Below, piece by piece: positions 1 to 11,006 of a stretch of DNA of 64,000 nt (its first letter is position 1; each line of letters begins with the position of its first letter). The position numbers and the translations under genes are program-made. Below the pieces are notes generated by a model. It was given only the letters and a program-made list of their open reading frames with translations, was not told the DNA's origin and searched no databases. The DNA comes from Mycolicibacterium madagascariense (GTDB lineage Bacteria; Actinomycetota; Actinomycetes; Mycobacteriales; Mycobacteriaceae): NCBI RefSeq assembly GCF_010729665.1, contig NZ_AP022610.1, positions 5,456,001 to 5,520,000 of the forward strand, given 5' to 3'.

Positions 1-3000
1 CGTACGCGATACCGCCCGACATGCCTGCGGCGAAGTTGCGGCCGGTCGGGCCGAGGATGGCCACCTTGCCGCCCGTCATGTACTCGCAACCGTGGTCGCC
101 GACGCCCTCGACCACCGCGTGGGCACCGGAGTTGCGCACCGCGAAGCGTTCGCCGACCTGACCGCGCAGGAACGCCTGCCCGCTGGTCGCGCCGAACAGG
201 ATGACGTTGCCCGCGATGATGTTGTCCTCGGCGACGAAGTCGGCGGGCGCGTCGTCCGACGGCCGCACCACGATGCGTCCGCCCGACAGACCCTTGCCGA
301 CGTAGTCGTTGGCGTCGCCGTACACCCGCAGCGTGATGCCCTTGGGCAGGAACGCCCCGAAGCTATTGCCTGCCGAGCCGTTGAACGTGATGTCGATGGT
401 GCCGTCCGGAAGGCCTTGCCCCCCATGCACCTTGGTGAGTTCGTGACCCAGCATGGTGCCGACCGTGCGGTTGACGTTCGCGATCGTCGTGGAGAACCGC
501 ACCGGGGTGCCGTGGTCGATCGCCTCGCGGCTCTGGGCGATCAGCTGCTGATCGAGCGCCTTGTCGAGACCGTGGTCCTGACGCGAACTGCAGTACAGGT
601 CCTGGTTCATGAACGCCGAGTTCGGTTCGTGCAACACCGGCGACAGGTCCAGCTTGTGGGCCTTCCAGTGTTCGGCCGCCCGCGCGGTGTTCAATGCGCC
701 GACCTGGCCGACCATCTCGTTCATCGTGCGGAAACCCAACTGCGCCATGAGTTCCCGGACCTCTTCGGCGATGAACATCATGAAGTTCTCGACGAATTCC
801 GGCTTGCCCGTGAAGCGTTCCCGCAGCAGCGGGTTCTGGGTCGCCACGCCGACCGGGCACGTGTCGAGGTGACACACCCGCATCATGATGCAGCCCGCGA
901 CCACCAGCGGAGCCGTCGCGAACCCGAACTCCTCGGCGCCGAGCAGCGCCGCCACGACGACGTCGCGGCCGGTCTTCAGCTGGCCGTCGACCTGCACGAC
1001 GATGCGGTCGCGAAGTCCGTTGAGCAGCAACGTCTGCTGCGTCTCGGCCAGACCCAGCTCCCAGGGTGCGCCGGCATGCTTCTGCGACGTCAACGGGGTG
1101 GCGCCGGTGCCGCCGTCGTGCCCGGAGATGAGCACCACGTCGGCGTGCGCCTTCGACACGCCCGCCGCCACGGTGCCGACGCCGTTCTCCGACACCAGCT
1201 TCACGTGCACGCGGGCGCTGGGGTTGGCGTTCTTCAGATCGTGGATCAGCTGTGCGAGATCCTCGATCGAGTAGATGTCGTGGTGCGGCGGCGGCGAGAT
1301 GAGGCCGACGCCCGGCGTGGAGTGCCTGACCTCGGCCACCCACGGATACACCTTGTGACCCGGAAGTTGGCCGCCCTCACCGGGTTTCGCACCCTGGGCC
1401 ATCTTGATCTGGATGTCGGTGCAGTTCGTCAGGTAGTGGCTCGTCACCCCGAAGCGGCCCGACGCGACCTGCTTGATGGCGCTGCGGCGCCAATCGCCGT
1501 TCTCGTCGTAGGCGAAGCGGTTGACGTTCTCGCCGCCCTCACCGGAGTTGGAGCGGCCACCGAGGCGGTTCATCGCGATCGCGAGCGTCTCGTGCGCCTC
1601 GGCCGAGATCGAGCCGTAGCTCATCGCGCCGGTCGAGAAGCGCTTGACGATCTCCGTCGCAGGCTCGACCTCGTCGATGGGAACAGGTGGTCGCAGGGCG
1701 TCGTCACCGGTACGGAAGGTGAACAGACCACGCAGCGACGCGAAGCGCTCGCTCTGGTCGTCGACCAGCTTGGTGTACTCCTTGAAGATCGAGTACTGGC
1801 CGGTGCGGGTCGCGTGCTGCAGCTTGAAGACCGTGTCCGGGTTGAACAGGTGGTACTCACCCTCGCGGCGCCACTGGTACTCGCCGCCGACCTCGAGTTC
1901 GCGGTGCGCGCGCTCGTCGGGCCGGTCCAGGTAGGCCAGCGCGTGGCGGGCCGCGACGTCCTCGGCGATGTCGTCGAGGTCGATGCCGCCGGTGGGACAG
2001 GACAGGCCGGTGAAGTACTCGTCGAGCACCTGCTGGCTGATGCCGATGGCCTGGAACAGCTGCGCGCCGGTGTAGGACGCCAGCGTGGAGATGCCCATCT
2101 TCGACATCACCTTCAGCACGCCCTTGCCCGCGGCCTTGGTGTAGTTGGCCTTGGCCTGGTCGCTGGAGATGTCGGCGATGACGCCGCGGTCGCACATGTC
2201 CTCGATGGACTCGAACGCCATGTAGGGGTTGATCGCCGCCGCGCCGAAGCCGCACAGGGCAGCCATGTGGTGCACCTCGCGGGCGTCACCCGCCTCGACG
2301 ACGAGGCCGACCTGCGTGCGGGTGCGGTCGTGGACCAGGTGGTGGTGCACGGCGGCGACGCTCAGCAGCGACGGGATCGGCGCCAGCGACTCGTTGGACT
2401 CGCGATCGGACAGCACGATGATCCTGGCGCCGTCGCGGATGGCGGCCGACACCTTGGCGCGCACGTCGTCGACGGCCTCCTTGAGTCCCTGCCCGCCGCG
2501 CGCCACCGGGTAGAGGCAGCGGATGACCGCGGCCCGCAGACCGTGCTTGTGGCCGCGGATCTCGTGGTCCGGGTCGACGCAGATGAGCTTGGACAGCTCG
2601 GCGTTGCGCAGGATCGGGTTCGGCAGCACGATCTGCCGGCAGGAGTCCGCGTTCGGGTTCAGCAGGTCGCCCTCCGGGCCGACGGTGCCCTGCAGGCTGG
2701 TGACGACCTCCTCGCGGATGGCGTCCAGCGGCGGGTTCGTCACCTGGGCGAACAGCTGGTGGAAGTAGTCGTAGAGCATCCGCGGCCGCGCGGACAGGAC
2801 GGCGACCGGGGTGTCGGTGCCCATCGAGCCCAGCGCCTCGGCGCCCGTGCGGGCCATCGGCGCGACGAGCAGGTTGAGTTCCTCGTAGGTGAACCCGAAC
2901 GCCTGCTGACGCAGGACGACGCGGTTGTGCGGCATCCGGACGTAGTCACCGGGCGGCAGGTCGCCGAGGTGGAACAGGCCCGCCTCGAGCCACTCTCGGT

Positions 3001-4330
3001 ACGGCTGCGCGGCGGCGAGCTCGGCCTTGACCTCCTCGTCGGAGACGATGCGGCCCTGCGCGGTGTCCACCAGGAACATGCGGCCCGGCTGCAGGCGCAT
3101 CTTGCGCACGACCGTCGACGGGTCGAGGTTGAGCACGCCGGCCTCCGACGCCATCACGACCAAACCGTCGTCGGTCACCCAGATGCGCGAGGGGCGCAGA
3201 CCGTTGCGGTCCAGCACGGCGCCGATCACGGTGCCGTCGGTGAAGCAGACCGCGGCGGGTCCGTCCCACGGCTCCATCAGCGACGAGTGGTACTCGTAGA
3301 ACGCCCGGCGGGCCGGGTCCATGGACTCGTGCCGCTCCCACGCCTCGGGGATCATCATCAGCACCGCGTGGGGCAGGCTGCGGCCGCCGAGGTGCAGCAG
3401 CTCGAGCACCTCGTCGAAGCGGGCCGTGTCCGAGGCGCCCGGCGTGCAGACGGGGAAGATCTTGTCGACGTCGGAGTGGCTACCGAAGACGTCGGTCTTG
3501 ATGAGGGCCTCACGCGCCCGCATCCAGTTCTCGTTGCCGGTGACGGTGTTGATCTCACCGTTGTGGGCGACGCGGCGGAACGGGTGCGCCAGTGGCCACG
3601 ACGGGAACGTGTTGGTCGAGAACCGCGAGTGCACGATGCCCAGCGCGCTGGTGAGCCGCTCGTCCTGCAGGTCGAGGTAGAACGCCTTCAGCTGCGGCGT
3701 GGTCAGCATGCCCTTGAAGACGAACGTCTGACCGGAAAGGCTTGGGAAGTATACGGTTTCGCGGCCGGGACCGTCCTGGCCCGGACCCTTGGTGCCCAGC
3801 TCGTGCTCGGCCCGCTTGCGGATGACGTACGCCCGCCGCTCCAGATCCATGCCCGACGCGCCGCCGATGAACGCCTGCCGGAACGTCGGCATCGCGTCGC
3901 GCGCCAGCGCCCCGAGGGAGGAGTCGTCGATCGGCACGTCACGCCAGCCGAGGAACGTCAGGCCCTCGGCCTCGACGATCTTGGCCACCTGCTCGCAGGC
4001 GGCCGCGGCGTCCCTGGACGACTGCGGCAGGAAGGCGATGCCCGTGGCGTAGCTGCCCGGCTCGGGCAGTTCGAAGTCGACGACCGCGCGCAGGAACTCG
4101 TCGGGCACCTGCAGCAGGATGCCCGCACCGTCGCCCGTGTTGGGCTCGGCGCCCTGAGCGCCGCGGTGCTCCATGTTGAGCAGCGCGGTGATGGCCTTGT
4201 CGACGATGTCGCGGCTGCGCCGCCCGTGCATGTCGGCAACCATCGCGACACCGCAGGAATCGTGCTCGTACGCCGGGTTGTACAACCCCTGCGCCTGGCC
4301 CTGCCCGGACCCCTGGTTGCTGGGCGCCAT
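1..4330 (-). CDS. gltB: glutamate synthase large (alpha) subunit, 3' end off the window
   Basis: Large subunit of NADPH-dependent glutamate synthase, which makes two glutamates from glutamine and 2-oxoglutarate together with GltD. About 1443 codons are visible; mycobacterial GltB is roughly 1530 residues, so about 85 C-terminal residues lie beyond base 1. The start is the ATG at 4330 (MAPSNQG), preceded by an AAGGGG-type ribosome site. The amidotransferase nucleophile is Cys26 in HDSCGV; the family removes the propeptide to expose this Cys. The 3Fe-4S ligands are Cys1147, Cys1153 and Cys1158 (GCIMMRVC then HLDTC), and their spacing confirms that the frame is unbroken between the start and that point. 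GltD is expected next, outside the window. Confidence 0.97.
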   Translation of the reverse strand, partial: MAPSNQGSGQGQAQGLYNPAYEHDSCGVAMVADMHGRRSRDIVDKAITALLNMEHRGAQGAEPNTGDGAGILLQVPDEFLRAVVDFELPEPGSYATGIAFLPQSSRDAAAACEQVAKIVEAEGLTFLGWRDVPIDDSSLGALARDAMPTFRQAFIGGASGMDLERRAYVIRKRAEHELGTKGPGQDGPGRETVYFPSLSGQTFVFKGMLTTPQLKAFYLDLQDERLTSALGIVHSRFSTNTFPSWPLAHPFRRVAHNGEINTVTGNENWMRAREALIKTDVFGSHSDVDKIFPVCTPGASDTARFDEVLELLHLGGRSLPHAVLMMIPEAWERHESMDPARRAFYEYHSSLMEPWDGPAAVCFTDGTVIGAVLDRNGLRPSRIWVTDDGLVVMASEAGVLNLDPSTVVRKMRLQPGRMFLVDTAQGRIVSDEEVKAELAAAQPYREWLEAGLFHLGDLPPGDYVRMPHNRVVLRQQAFGFTYEELNLLVAPMARTGAEALGSMGTDTPVAVLSARPRMLYDYFHQLFAQVTNPPLDAIREEVVTSLQGTVGPEGDLLNPNADSCRQIVLPNPILRNAELSKLICVDPDHEIRGHKHGLRAAVIRCLYPVARGGQGLKEAVDDVRAKVSAAIRDGARIIVLSDRESNESLAPIPSLLSVAAVHHHLVHDRTRTQVGLVVEAGDAREVHHMAALCGFGAAAINPYMAFESIEDMCDRGVIADISSDQAKANYTKAAGKGVLKVMSKMGISTLASYTGAQLFQAIGISQQVLDEYFTGLSCPTGGIDLDDIAEDVAARHALAYLDRPDERAHRELEVGGEYQWRREGEYHLFNPDTVFKLQHATRTGQYSIFKEYTKLVDDQSERFASLRGLFTFRTGDDALRPPVPIDEVEPATEIVKRFSTGAMSYGSISAEAHETLAIAMNRLGGRSNSGEGGENVNRFAYDENGDWRRSAIKQVASGRFGVTSHYLTNCTDIQIKMAQGAKPGEGGQLPGHKVYPWVAEVRHSTPGVGLISPPPHHDIYSIEDLAQLIHDLKNANPSARVHVKLVSENGVGTVAAGVSKAHADVVLISGHDGGTGATPLTSQKHAGAPWELGLAETQQTLLLNGLRDRIVVQVDGQLKTGRDVVVAALLGAEEFGFATAPLVVAGCIMMRVCHLDTCPVGVATQNPLLRERFTGKPEFVENFMMFIAEEVRELMAQLGFRTMNEMVGQVGALNTARAAEHWKAHKLDLSPVLHEPNSAFMNQDLYCSSRQDHGLDKALDQQLIAQSREAIDHGTPVRFSTTIANVNRTVGTMLGHELTKVHGGQGLPDGTIDITFNGSAGNSFGAFLPKGITLRVYGDANDYVGKGLSGGRIVVRPSDDAPADFVAEDNIIAGNVILFGATSGQAFLRGQVGERFAVRNSGAHAVVEGVGDHGCEYMTGGKVAILGPTGRNFAAGMSGGIAY

Positions 4331-5021
4331 TCCCACCTGCCCCTTCACACCGTCATGAACGCCTGATGCTGGCGACCGTCTGGGACGGCCACTGCCGGCG
4401 GGCGACGGAGTGTCTGCGTGCAGCACTGAACGACGGGACTGCCCCACTCGCCTCGAATGCTTGAAACGATATGACAAACCCCGCCTGACATGCCAACTTA
4501 GTACGACCTAACCACGGGCTGCACAGTCTGATTCGGGCCGTGGCGCGACAGCAGTTCGTGATGACGAAAACACTTGCGGCCGTGCCGTAGTGGTGACGCG
4601 CCCCCGTAAAGGGTCTGGGCACCCCTGCGACGCACATTTGCGCCAGTGCCGGTCAGTTGTTTGCTGTCCGCGTTTTGCACGGTCTCGATGTGGTTGTCTA
4701 CGGAATCAGTTGTTTGCTGAAAAGCCTGATCGGATTCTTAGACACCGGGCCGGCGGTCGCCTGGGGCGGCTGCGCCCGGCCGGCGACGGCGACAACCGGC
4801 TCCTGGATCTGCTCGTCGTCGAAGGTGGTTGTGCTGCAGGCGTTTTCGAGCGTCACTCTGCGGTGCCGACCGACGCGGCGGACGCGCGCCAGCCCACGGA
4901 GCCCGTCGGGCACGAGACCTATCTCTCAGACGGCAGCGCCGCCGCAACCTCGGGACCCAACGGCCCACAACGAAACGGACCCGCACCCCTGACGGGAATG
5001 CGGGTCCGAATCTATGGATGG
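4331..5021. other. gene-free interval between gltB and dps
   Basis: A 691-base stretch between the gltB start and the dps stop. Short open frames occur on both strands, but none has a convincing ribosome site, a recognisable protein or a sensible position. The part nearest 4330 must carry the gltB promoter and leader. The part nearest 5021 carries the dps terminator. I see no tRNA and no clear riboswitch fold in between. Confidence 0.6.
4976..5008 (-). terminator. hairpin terminator after dps
   Basis: A perfect 10-bp inverted repeat, CGGACCCGCA and TGCGGGTCCG, with a 13-base loop, 13 bases past the dps stop. On the minus strand it is followed by only a weakly T-rich tail (CGTTTCGTTG), so it is a mycobacterial-type stem terminator without a true U-tract. 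Confidence 0.75.
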
Positions 5022-5579
5022 TTACTGCGCGGGTGTGTCTTCCTTGACCGAACGCGCTGCCGACTTCTCGGTGGAGGCACCCTCGTTGGCCAGCTCGCCG
5101 CCGGCGTTCTCGAGGTGCGCACGCACGAACCACTGGAACTTCTCGAGTTCCGCGGCGTGGCCGATGAGCATGTCCTGCGACACCGGGTCGAGGTCCTCGA
5201 GGGTGTGAATCGCCTTGCGCGTGTCCTCGTTGACTCCGGTGTAGACCAGGTCGAGAGCGGACAGGTGCGCCAGGACGGTGTCCCGGCCGACCGAGTAGTC
5301 GTCCCACGTCCGGTCCTTGATGATGGCGCCGGGAGTGCCTTGCGGCGACACCCCGAACGCGGCAATGCGCTCGGCGGCCTCGTCGGCGTAGCCGCGCACG
5401 AGCTCGACCTGCGGATCGATCATCTCGTGGACGCCGATGAAGTTGGGGCCCACCACGTTCCAGTGCACGTGCTTGAGCGTCAGGTGGAGATCGTTGTAGG
5501 TGCTGAGTTGCTTCTGCAGGAGATTGGCCACCTCGAGGGCGTCCTTCTCCGAGATCCCGGGAATGGTGAAACCTGCCAT
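5022..5579 (-). CDS. dps: Dps ferritin-like DNA-binding/starvation protein
   Basis: A 185-residue Dps protein. The dodecamer oxidises and stores iron and coats DNA in stationary phase or oxidative stress. The ferroxidase residues known from the mycobacterial enzyme are all present: His39 and His51 (KHVHW...GVHEMID), and Asp66 and Glu70 (YADEAAERI). The C-terminal tail from about residue 165 is rich in Lys, Arg, Ser and acidic residues, as in the mycobacterial Dps whose tail contributes to DNA binding. The ATG at 5579 follows GAGGAGG with a 7-base spacer. The gene is monocistronic, with its own terminator at 4976-5008. Confidence 0.96.
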   Translation of the reverse strand: MAGFTIPGISEKDALEVANLLQKQLSTYNDLHLTLKHVHWNVVGPNFIGVHEMIDPQVELVRGYADEAAERIAAFGVSPQGTPGAIIKDRTWDDYSVGRDTVLAHLSALDLVYTGVNEDTRKAIHTLEDLDPVSQDMLIGHAAELEKFQWFVRAHLENAGGELANEGASTEKSAARSVKEDTPAQ

Positions 5580-5657
5580 GGAACTGCCTCCTCTTTGCTT
5601 GCTTGCCTAGTGCCGTACCCGGGTCCGCCGCGACCTACACCCCGTTAGGCTCGGTGC

Positions 5658-6305
5658 GTGAGCGAGATCGCACCGGGATTCGACGGGTTCCCCGAGGCCG
5701 CGCTCGACTTCTACGACGATCTCGAGGTCGACAACACCAAGTCCTTCTGGAAGGCCCACGAATCCGTCTATCAGACCAGCGTCAAGGCGCCGATGACCGC
5801 CCTGATCGCGGCGCTCGAGCCGGACTTCGGCACGGGCAAGGTGTTCCGGCCATTCCGCGACGTCCGGTTCGCGAAGGACAAGACGCCGTACAAGACGCAC
5901 CAGGGGGCGTACGTCGCGGTCGGGCGTACCTGCGGGTGGTACGTCGAGATCGCGGCGCGCGGCCTGCGCACCGGGGCGGGCTTCTACGATGCGAGCTCGG
6001 CGGACCTCGCCCGGATCCGGGCGTCGATCGCCAACGAGCTCACCGGGGACCGGCTGGAGAAGATCCTGGCCAAGCTGGTGCGGGCGGGTTTCACCGTCGG
6101 CGGTGACCGACTGAAGACCTCACCCCGGGGTTACGACGCCGACCATCCCCGCATCGAGCTCCTGCGGCACCGCACCCTGACGGTCAGCAGGGACTACGGC
6201 TTCGACCCGATCATCCACACCGCGGATCTCCTCGACGCGGTCCGCGCGGACTGGAAGGCCACTCGGTCACTCGTCGAGTGGGTCGCCGAACGCCTCGGCG
6301 ACTAG
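5658..6305 (+). CDS. DUF2461 (TIGR02453) family protein
   Basis: A 215-residue protein of the DUF2461/TIGR02453 family, widespread but without a known function. Recognisable features are the opening FPEAALDFYDDL, the central RPFRDVRFAKDKTPYKTH block (about residues 60-78) and the YVEI strand followed by a GAGFYDAS loop. No signal peptide or membrane segment is seen. The GTG at 5658 gives the expected N-terminus. It is divergent from dps (78 bp apart) and ends tail to tail with the DNA glycosylase, overlapping it by 4 bp. Confidence 0.85.
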   Translation: MSEIAPGFDGFPEAALDFYDDLEVDNTKSFWKAHESVYQTSVKAPMTALIAALEPDFGTGKVFRPFRDVRFAKDKTPYKTHQGAYVAVGRTCGWYVEIAARGLRTGAGFYDASSADLARIRASIANELTGDRLEKILAKLVRAGFTVGGDRLKTSPRGYDADHPRIELLRHRTLTVSRDYGFDPIIHTADLLDAVRADWKATRSLVEWVAERLGD

Positions 6306-7210
6306 ATCGCGCGCAGGTTCGGAATTGCTTGGCGCGCATCAAATTTCGGGTTGCGCGCCATGCCGCTGACCTCGAGGAGGCGCACCGCCCGGTAGCGATG
6401 CGGACGCAGCGGCTCCAGCAGTTCGACCATCTCGTCGTCGTCGATCCGATGCCCGAGCAGAGTCGACCCGATCACGTTGGACAGGTGGTAGTCGCCGATC
6501 GACAGGGCGTCGGCGTCACCCCACGCGCGCTGGGCGACCTCCGCCGCCGTCCACACCCCGACACCGGGCAGGGTCATCAGCGCCGACCGTGCCGCCTCCG
6601 GCGGTCGCGCCGACAACCGCTCCAGGGCGTCGGCCCGTTGCGCGCAGCCGACCACGGTCCTGGCGCGGCCCGGGTCGACGTTCGCGAGGTGGAACTCCCA
6701 GGACGGGATGCGGCGCCATACATCGGCGGGCGGTGGGACCCGCATCCGCTCGGGAGCCGGACCTGGCGCCGGAGCGCCGAACTTGGTGACCAGCAACCGC
6801 CACGCACGAAAGGCGTCCTTGCCCGCCACCCGCTGCTCCAGCACCGCCGGCACCAACGCCTCCAGCACGCGGTCGGTGCGCCCGAGGCGCAGATGGGGGA
6901 CGCGGCGATGGGCCGCGGCGATGGTCGGTTCCGCGGGCGTGAATGCCGCCGCGTCGTCGAACGCACCGAGCAACGCGGGCAGCCGGTCGAGGAACTCGGC
7001 GCTGCCGTCGCCCCACGCCTCGCACGTCACGGTGCGCGCGCCGACGCGGTCGATCCGCGCGGTCACCGGCCCGCTCGGCAGCAGGCTGGTCTTCCAGATC
7101 GCGCCGTCGACGAGTTGATAGCAGGGATCACCGGGACCGCGGCGCTGCGGGGACAGCGTCATCGTCGGGCTGGCGGGCCCGGCGAAGGTGACGCTGGCAG
7201 ACCGTGACAC
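6302..7210 (-). CDS. HhH-GPD DNA-3-methyladenine glycosylase-like protein
   Basis: A 302-residue AlkA/HhH-GPD-type base-excision glycosylase, expected to remove alkylated bases. The helix-hairpin-helix is LPGVGVWTA (about residues 215-223), and the catalytic Asp240 lies in SIGDYHL. The N-terminal about 100 residues form an AlkA_N-like beta domain. It resembles M. tuberculosis Rv0142 in length and neighbourhood (from memory). The next gene downstream on this strand is on the far side of DUF2461; upstream is DUF427 in the same direction, 9 bp away from its start, so the two may be co-transcribed. Confidence 0.85.
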   Translation of the reverse strand: MSRSASVTFAGPASPTMTLSPQRRGPGDPCYQLVDGAIWKTSLLPSGPVTARIDRVGARTVTCEAWGDGSAEFLDRLPALLGAFDDAAAFTPAEPTIAAAHRRVPHLRLGRTDRVLEALVPAVLEQRVAGKDAFRAWRLLVTKFGAPAPGPAPERMRVPPPADVWRRIPSWEFHLANVDPGRARTVVGCAQRADALERLSARPPEAARSALMTLPGVGVWTAAEVAQRAWGDADALSIGDYHLSNVIGSTLLGHRIDDDEMVELLEPLRPHRYRAVRLLEVSGMARNPKFDARQAIPNLRAI

Positions 7211-7219
7211 CGGCCCAGG

Positions 7220-7591
7220 CTAACCGACCGCGACGTCCGCCTTGTCCGCATAGAACGCGACGTGACCTGCGATCTCCGCGACCGCGGGATACGGCTGCTC
7301 GTAGGTCCAGATGACGTCGTCGACGGTCTGACCCGCCGCGGTGACGCCGTAGTAACTCGCCTCGCCCTTGTACGGGCAGTACGTGGTGGTGTCGCTGCTG
7401 ACCAACGCGGAGGACACCACGTCGGTGAGCGGGACGTACTGCACGGCCGGGTAGGTCGACTCCTGCAGTGTCAGGGCGTGGTCGGTCTCGGCGACGACCT
7501 GGCCGCCGACGCGGACGACGACGTGTCGGCCCGTCGGCGTGACGGTGATGGGGTGCTCGGCAGTGGGCTGAAGAACGGTGCGTTCGGACAT
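7220..7591 (-). CDS. DUF427 domain protein
   Basis: A 123-residue protein of the DUF427 family. The TTTYCPYKGEASYY block (about residues 68-81) and the closing AFYADKADV are the family hallmarks. The fold is a small beta barrel of unknown biochemical role. The ATG at 7591 starts MSERTVLQP. The reading frame stays open far upstream because of high GC, but nothing there resembles a protein. It is divergent from the SRPBCC gene (99 bp apart). The M. tuberculosis relative is probably Rv0140. Confidence 0.85.
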   Translation of the reverse strand: MSERTVLQPTAEHPITVTPTGRHVVVRVGGQVVAETDHALTLQESTYPAVQYVPLTDVVSSALVSSDTTTYCPYKGEASYYGVTAAGQTVDDVIWTYEQPYPAVAEIAGHVAFYADKADVAVG

Positions 7592-7690
7592 GTGGGAGTC
7601 AACGCGCGCGGCGGGCCCGTCCTTACCCGGGCCGAGAACATTTCCCGGCAAGCGCCCGGATCGGCGGTTGGCGGTAGCTACGATCACGCC

Positions 7691-8149
7691 ATGAGCGCCC
7701 CCTCGGCACAGGCTTCCGTCACCATCGCCGCCGACTGTGCCGACGTGTACGCACTCATCACCGACCTCACGACGATGGCCACGCTCGCCGAGGAGACCGA
7801 CGCCATGGAGTGGACGAAGGGTGACGCCGCCCGGCCCGGCGCGGTGTTCAAGGGCCGCAACGCCAACGGCCGCAAGACGTGGACCACTAGATGCACGGTC
7901 ACCGACGCCGAACCCGGGCGGGTCTTCGCCTTCGACGTCACCCACACGGTCGTCCCGGTCGCCCACTGGCGCTACGACATCACGCCCGTCGACGGCGGCT
8001 GCCGGGTCACCGAGCAGACCTGGGACCGCCGACCGGGATGGTTCCGCAAGCCGGCGGGCATCGCGACCGGGGTCAGCGACCGGACGGGCGCCAACGCCAA
8101 GCACATCGAGCTGACGCTGCAGCGGCTCAAGGCCAGGGCCGAGGGCTGA
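7691..8149 (+). CDS. SRPBCC (START-like) family protein
   Basis: A 152-residue polyketide cyclase/dehydrase-like SRPBCC protein. It has the N-terminal strand ASVTIAADCADVYALITD, a central GAVFKGRN segment and the VTEQTWDRRPGWFRKP region before the long C-terminal helix. Such proteins bind hydrophobic ligands in a cavity; no ligand can be assigned here. The ATG at 7691 gives the standard N-terminus. The helicase gene follows 66 bp downstream on the same strand. Confidence 0.8.
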   Translation: MSAPSAQASVTIAADCADVYALITDLTTMATLAEETDAMEWTKGDAARPGAVFKGRNANGRKTWTTRCTVTDAEPGRVFAFDVTHTVVPVAHWRYDITPVDGGCRVTEQTWDRRPGWFRKPAGIATGVSDRTGANAKHIELTLQRLKARAEG

Positions 8150-8215
8150 CCGACCCGCGCTCGGGCCGGGTCGACCCCGGTACGGCGCGGACCGTCGGGC
8201 ACGCTGGTACCCACG

Positions 8216-10771
8216 ATGTCCAGCCCGCCCGCGCACCCACTCCTCGATCCCCACGACCTGTCGCAGGTGCGCGCGATCGGGGACGACGCCGACGAGCTGT
8301 TCACCTCCTTCGCCGCCTGGGCCGAGGCCAACGGCACCGTGCTGTACCCGGCACAGGAGGAGGCGCTGATCGAACTGGTCAGCGGCGCGAACGTCATCCT
8401 GGCGACGCCGACCGGTTCCGGCAAGTCGCTGGTGGCGACGGGTGCGCTGTACGCCGCGCTGGCGCGGGCCTCCGATGATGGCCGCCGCAGCTACTACACC
8501 GCGCCCATCAAGGCCTTGGTGAGCGAGAAGTTCTTCGCGCTCTGCGACGTGTTCGGTGCGGCCAACGTCGGGATGCTGACCGGCGACGCGTCGGTCAACG
8601 CAGGAGCGCCGATCATCGCGTGCACCGCCGAGGTGCTGGCCAACATCGCCCTGCGGGAGGGCGCCGACGCGCCCGTCGAGCTGGTGGTCATGGACGAGTT
8701 CCACTTCTACGGCGACCCCGACCGCGGCTGGGCCTGGCAGGTGCCGCTCCTCGAACTGCCGCGCGCCCAATTCCTGCTGATGTCCGCCACGCTCGGCGAC
8801 GTCACCTTCCTGCGGGCGGACCTGACCCGGCGAACCGGCCGACCCACGGCCCTGGTCGCGAGCGCCGAACGGCCCGTTCCGCTGCACCACTATTACGCGA
8901 CGACGCCGATGCACGAGACGATCCAGGACCTGCTCGACTCGTCGCAGGCGCCGATCTACGTCGTGCACTTCACCCAGGCCTCGGCGCTGGAGCGGGCCCA
9001 GGCGTTGATGAGCGTCAACGTGAGCACCAGGGAGGAGAAGGCGGCCATCGCCGATCTCATTGGCGCCTTTCGCTTCTCGTCCGCCTTCGGTGCGACGCTG
9101 TCGCGCCTGGTCCGCCACGGCATCGGCGTGCACCACGCCGGCATGCTGCCCAAGTACCGACGCCTCGTCGAACAGTTGGCCCAGGCCGGGCTGCTCAAGG
9201 TCATCTGCGGCACCGACACCCTGGGTGTGGGCATCAACGTGCCGATCAGGACCGTGCTGTTCTCCGCGCTGTCGAAGTACGACGGCACCCGCACGCGGCT
9301 GCTCAACGCCCGTGAGTTCCATCAGATCGCCGGCCGGGCGGGCCGAGCGGGTTACGACACGGCGGGCACCGTCGTCGTGCAGGCGCCCGAGCACGAGGTG
9401 GAGAACCTCAAGCAGTTCGCCAAGGTTGCCGACGATCCGAAGAAGCGTCGAAAGCTGGTGCGCCGCAAGGTACCCGAGGGCATGGTGCCGTGGAGCGAGT
9501 CGACCATGACCCGCCTCGTCGCGGCCACCCCCGAACCCCTGGTCAGCCACATGCGCATCTCGACGGGAATGATCCTGGACGTCGTGGCCCGACCCGGTGA
9601 CCCGTTCCTCGCCATGCGCCGGCTGCTGACCGACAACCACGAACCGCGCGCACGCCAGCTGCGCTTGATCCGCGAGGCGGTCGGGATCGCCCGCTCGCTG
9701 CTGCAGGCCGGCGTGCTGCAGCGGCTCGACCACCCCGAGCCCGATGGGCGGCGCTATCGACTCACGGTCGACCTGCCGCCGGACTTCGCTCTCAACCAAC
9801 CGCTGTCGACGTTCGCGCTCGCGGCGATCGACGTACTGGACCCCGGCTCGGAAACCCATGCGCTGGACGTCGTTTCGGTGATCGAGGCGACTCTGGAGGA
9901 TCCCCGGCAGATTCTGGCTGCACAGTTGGACAAGGCCAGGGGCGAGGCCGTGGCGGCCATGAAGGCCGAGGGGATCGAATACGACGAGCGCATGGCGCTG
10001 CTCGACGACGTCACGTACCCCAAGCCGCTCGAGGACGTGCTCGGCCAGGCCTTCGACGTGTACCTGCAGAGCAACCCGTGGGCCGCCGACGGGCATCTGT
10101 CCCCCAAGTCCATCGTGCGCGAGATGTGGGAGCGCGCGTTCACCTTTCGTGAGTTCGTCAGCGTCTACGGGTTGACCCGGTCGGAGGGTGCGGTGCTGCG
10201 CTACCTGTCCGACGCGTTCAAGGCATTGCGGTCCGGTGTGCCCGCGGGCGCCAGGACCGAGGAGGTCACCGACGTCGTCGAATGGCTCGGCGAGCTGGTC
10301 CGTCAGGTGGACTCCAGCCTGCTCGACGAGTGGGAGCAGCTGACCAGCCCCGACCAGCCGCTGGACGCGCCCGTCGCGGTGCCCGCCCGGCCACGGCCGC
10401 TGACCGGCAACCAGCGCGCGTTCACCGCCATGGTGCGCAATGCGCTCTTCCGGCGGGTCGAGCTGTTCGCCCGGCGCCGCTGGTACGACCTCGGCCAACT
10501 CGACGGCGCCTCCGGGTGGACCTCCGAGCGGTGGCAGGACGTCGGGGAGGAGTACTTCACCGAGCACGACGAGGTCGGTACCGGCGCCGACGCCCGAGGT
10601 CCCGCGCTGCTGATCATCGATCGGCATCCGGACGTCTGGCGGATCAGGCAGATCCTCGACGACCCCGCGGGTGATCACGACTGGGGTCTCGACGTCGAGG
10701 TCGATCTCGCGCGCTCCGACGACGAGGGCGTCCCGGTCATCCGCCTCGTCGACGCGGGACTGCTTGGCTGA
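8216..10771 (+). CDS. DEAD/DEAH-box helicase with C-terminal DUF3516
   Basis: An 851-residue superfamily 2 (Ski2-like) helicase. The visible motifs are I (ATPTGSGKS, about residues 60-68), II (DEFH, about 160), III (SAT, about 188) and VI (QIAGRAGRAGYD, about 368-379). The C-terminal half is the DUF3516 region found in actinobacterial helicases, which may bind nucleic acid. The substrate (RNA or DNA) cannot be told from sequence. Most of its length also reads open on the minus strand; that frame has no domains and is a shadow. Confidence 0.9.
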   Translation: MSSPPAHPLLDPHDLSQVRAIGDDADELFTSFAAWAEANGTVLYPAQEEALIELVSGANVILATPTGSGKSLVATGALYAALARASDDGRRSYYTAPIKALVSEKFFALCDVFGAANVGMLTGDASVNAGAPIIACTAEVLANIALREGADAPVELVVMDEFHFYGDPDRGWAWQVPLLELPRAQFLLMSATLGDVTFLRADLTRRTGRPTALVASAERPVPLHHYYATTPMHETIQDLLDSSQAPIYVVHFTQASALERAQALMSVNVSTREEKAAIADLIGAFRFSSAFGATLSRLVRHGIGVHHAGMLPKYRRLVEQLAQAGLLKVICGTDTLGVGINVPIRTVLFSALSKYDGTRTRLLNAREFHQIAGRAGRAGYDTAGTVVVQAPEHEVENLKQFAKVADDPKKRRKLVRRKVPEGMVPWSESTMTRLVAATPEPLVSHMRISTGMILDVVARPGDPFLAMRRLLTDNHEPRARQLRLIREAVGIARSLLQAGVLQRLDHPEPDGRRYRLTVDLPPDFALNQPLSTFALAAIDVLDPGSETHALDVVSVIEATLEDPRQILAAQLDKARGEAVAAMKAEGIEYDERMALLDDVTYPKPLEDVLGQAFDVYLQSNPWAADGHLSPKSIVREMWERAFTFREFVSVYGLTRSEGAVLRYLSDAFKALRSGVPAGARTEEVTDVVEWLGELVRQVDSSLLDEWEQLTSPDQPLDAPVAVPARPRPLTGNQRAFTAMVRNALFRRVELFARRRWYDLGQLDGASGWTSERWQDVGEEYFTEHDEVGTGADARGPALLIIDRHPDVWRIRQILDDPAGDHDWGLDVEVDLARSDDEGVPVIRLVDAGLLG

Positions 10772-10825
10772 GCGCTGATCTCGCCGACGGAGACGATCCG
10801 CCAGTGACTTCAGAAGACGACTGAA

Positions 10826-10862
10826 CACGGCGGCGAAGTTACCGCCGACGACCACCGCCGTG
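10826..10862 (+). terminator. possible hairpin after the helicase gene
   Basis: CACGGCGG and CCGCCGTG form an 8-bp stem 55 bases past the helicase stop, with a further CGGCGG/CCGCCG pairing possible inside. There is no T-tract. The rest of 10772-11006 shows no gene. Confidence 0.35.
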
Positions 10863-11006
10863 CCGTCCGATCGGCCCGCCGGCGGCAGCACCTGTGGATG
10901 AACGACCGCCTGTGGATGGATTCCGTGTCGCGCCGTCGTCGGGCCCGTCGGCGTCGGAGGTGAGACCGAGACTCAGGCCAGTCATTTACGGAAAGGCGGG
11001 CAGGAC

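Noticed and set aside
92..4366. A 1424-codon open frame on the plus strand over gltB
   Set aside because: It is antisense to gltB, rich in Arg/Val/His/Asp as expected for the complement of GC-rich coding DNA, has no domains, and the minus strand carries full GltB motifs.
4590..5648. A 352-codon plus-strand frame that would fill the gap before dps
   Set aside because: About half of it is the complement of dps, the rest has no recognisable protein, and it crosses the dps terminator and promoter.
7220..10891. A 1223-codon open frame on the minus strand spanning the helicase
   Set aside because: Only its last 123 codons (DUF427) are real. The rest is the complement of the helicase gene, which has all helicase motifs on the plus strand.
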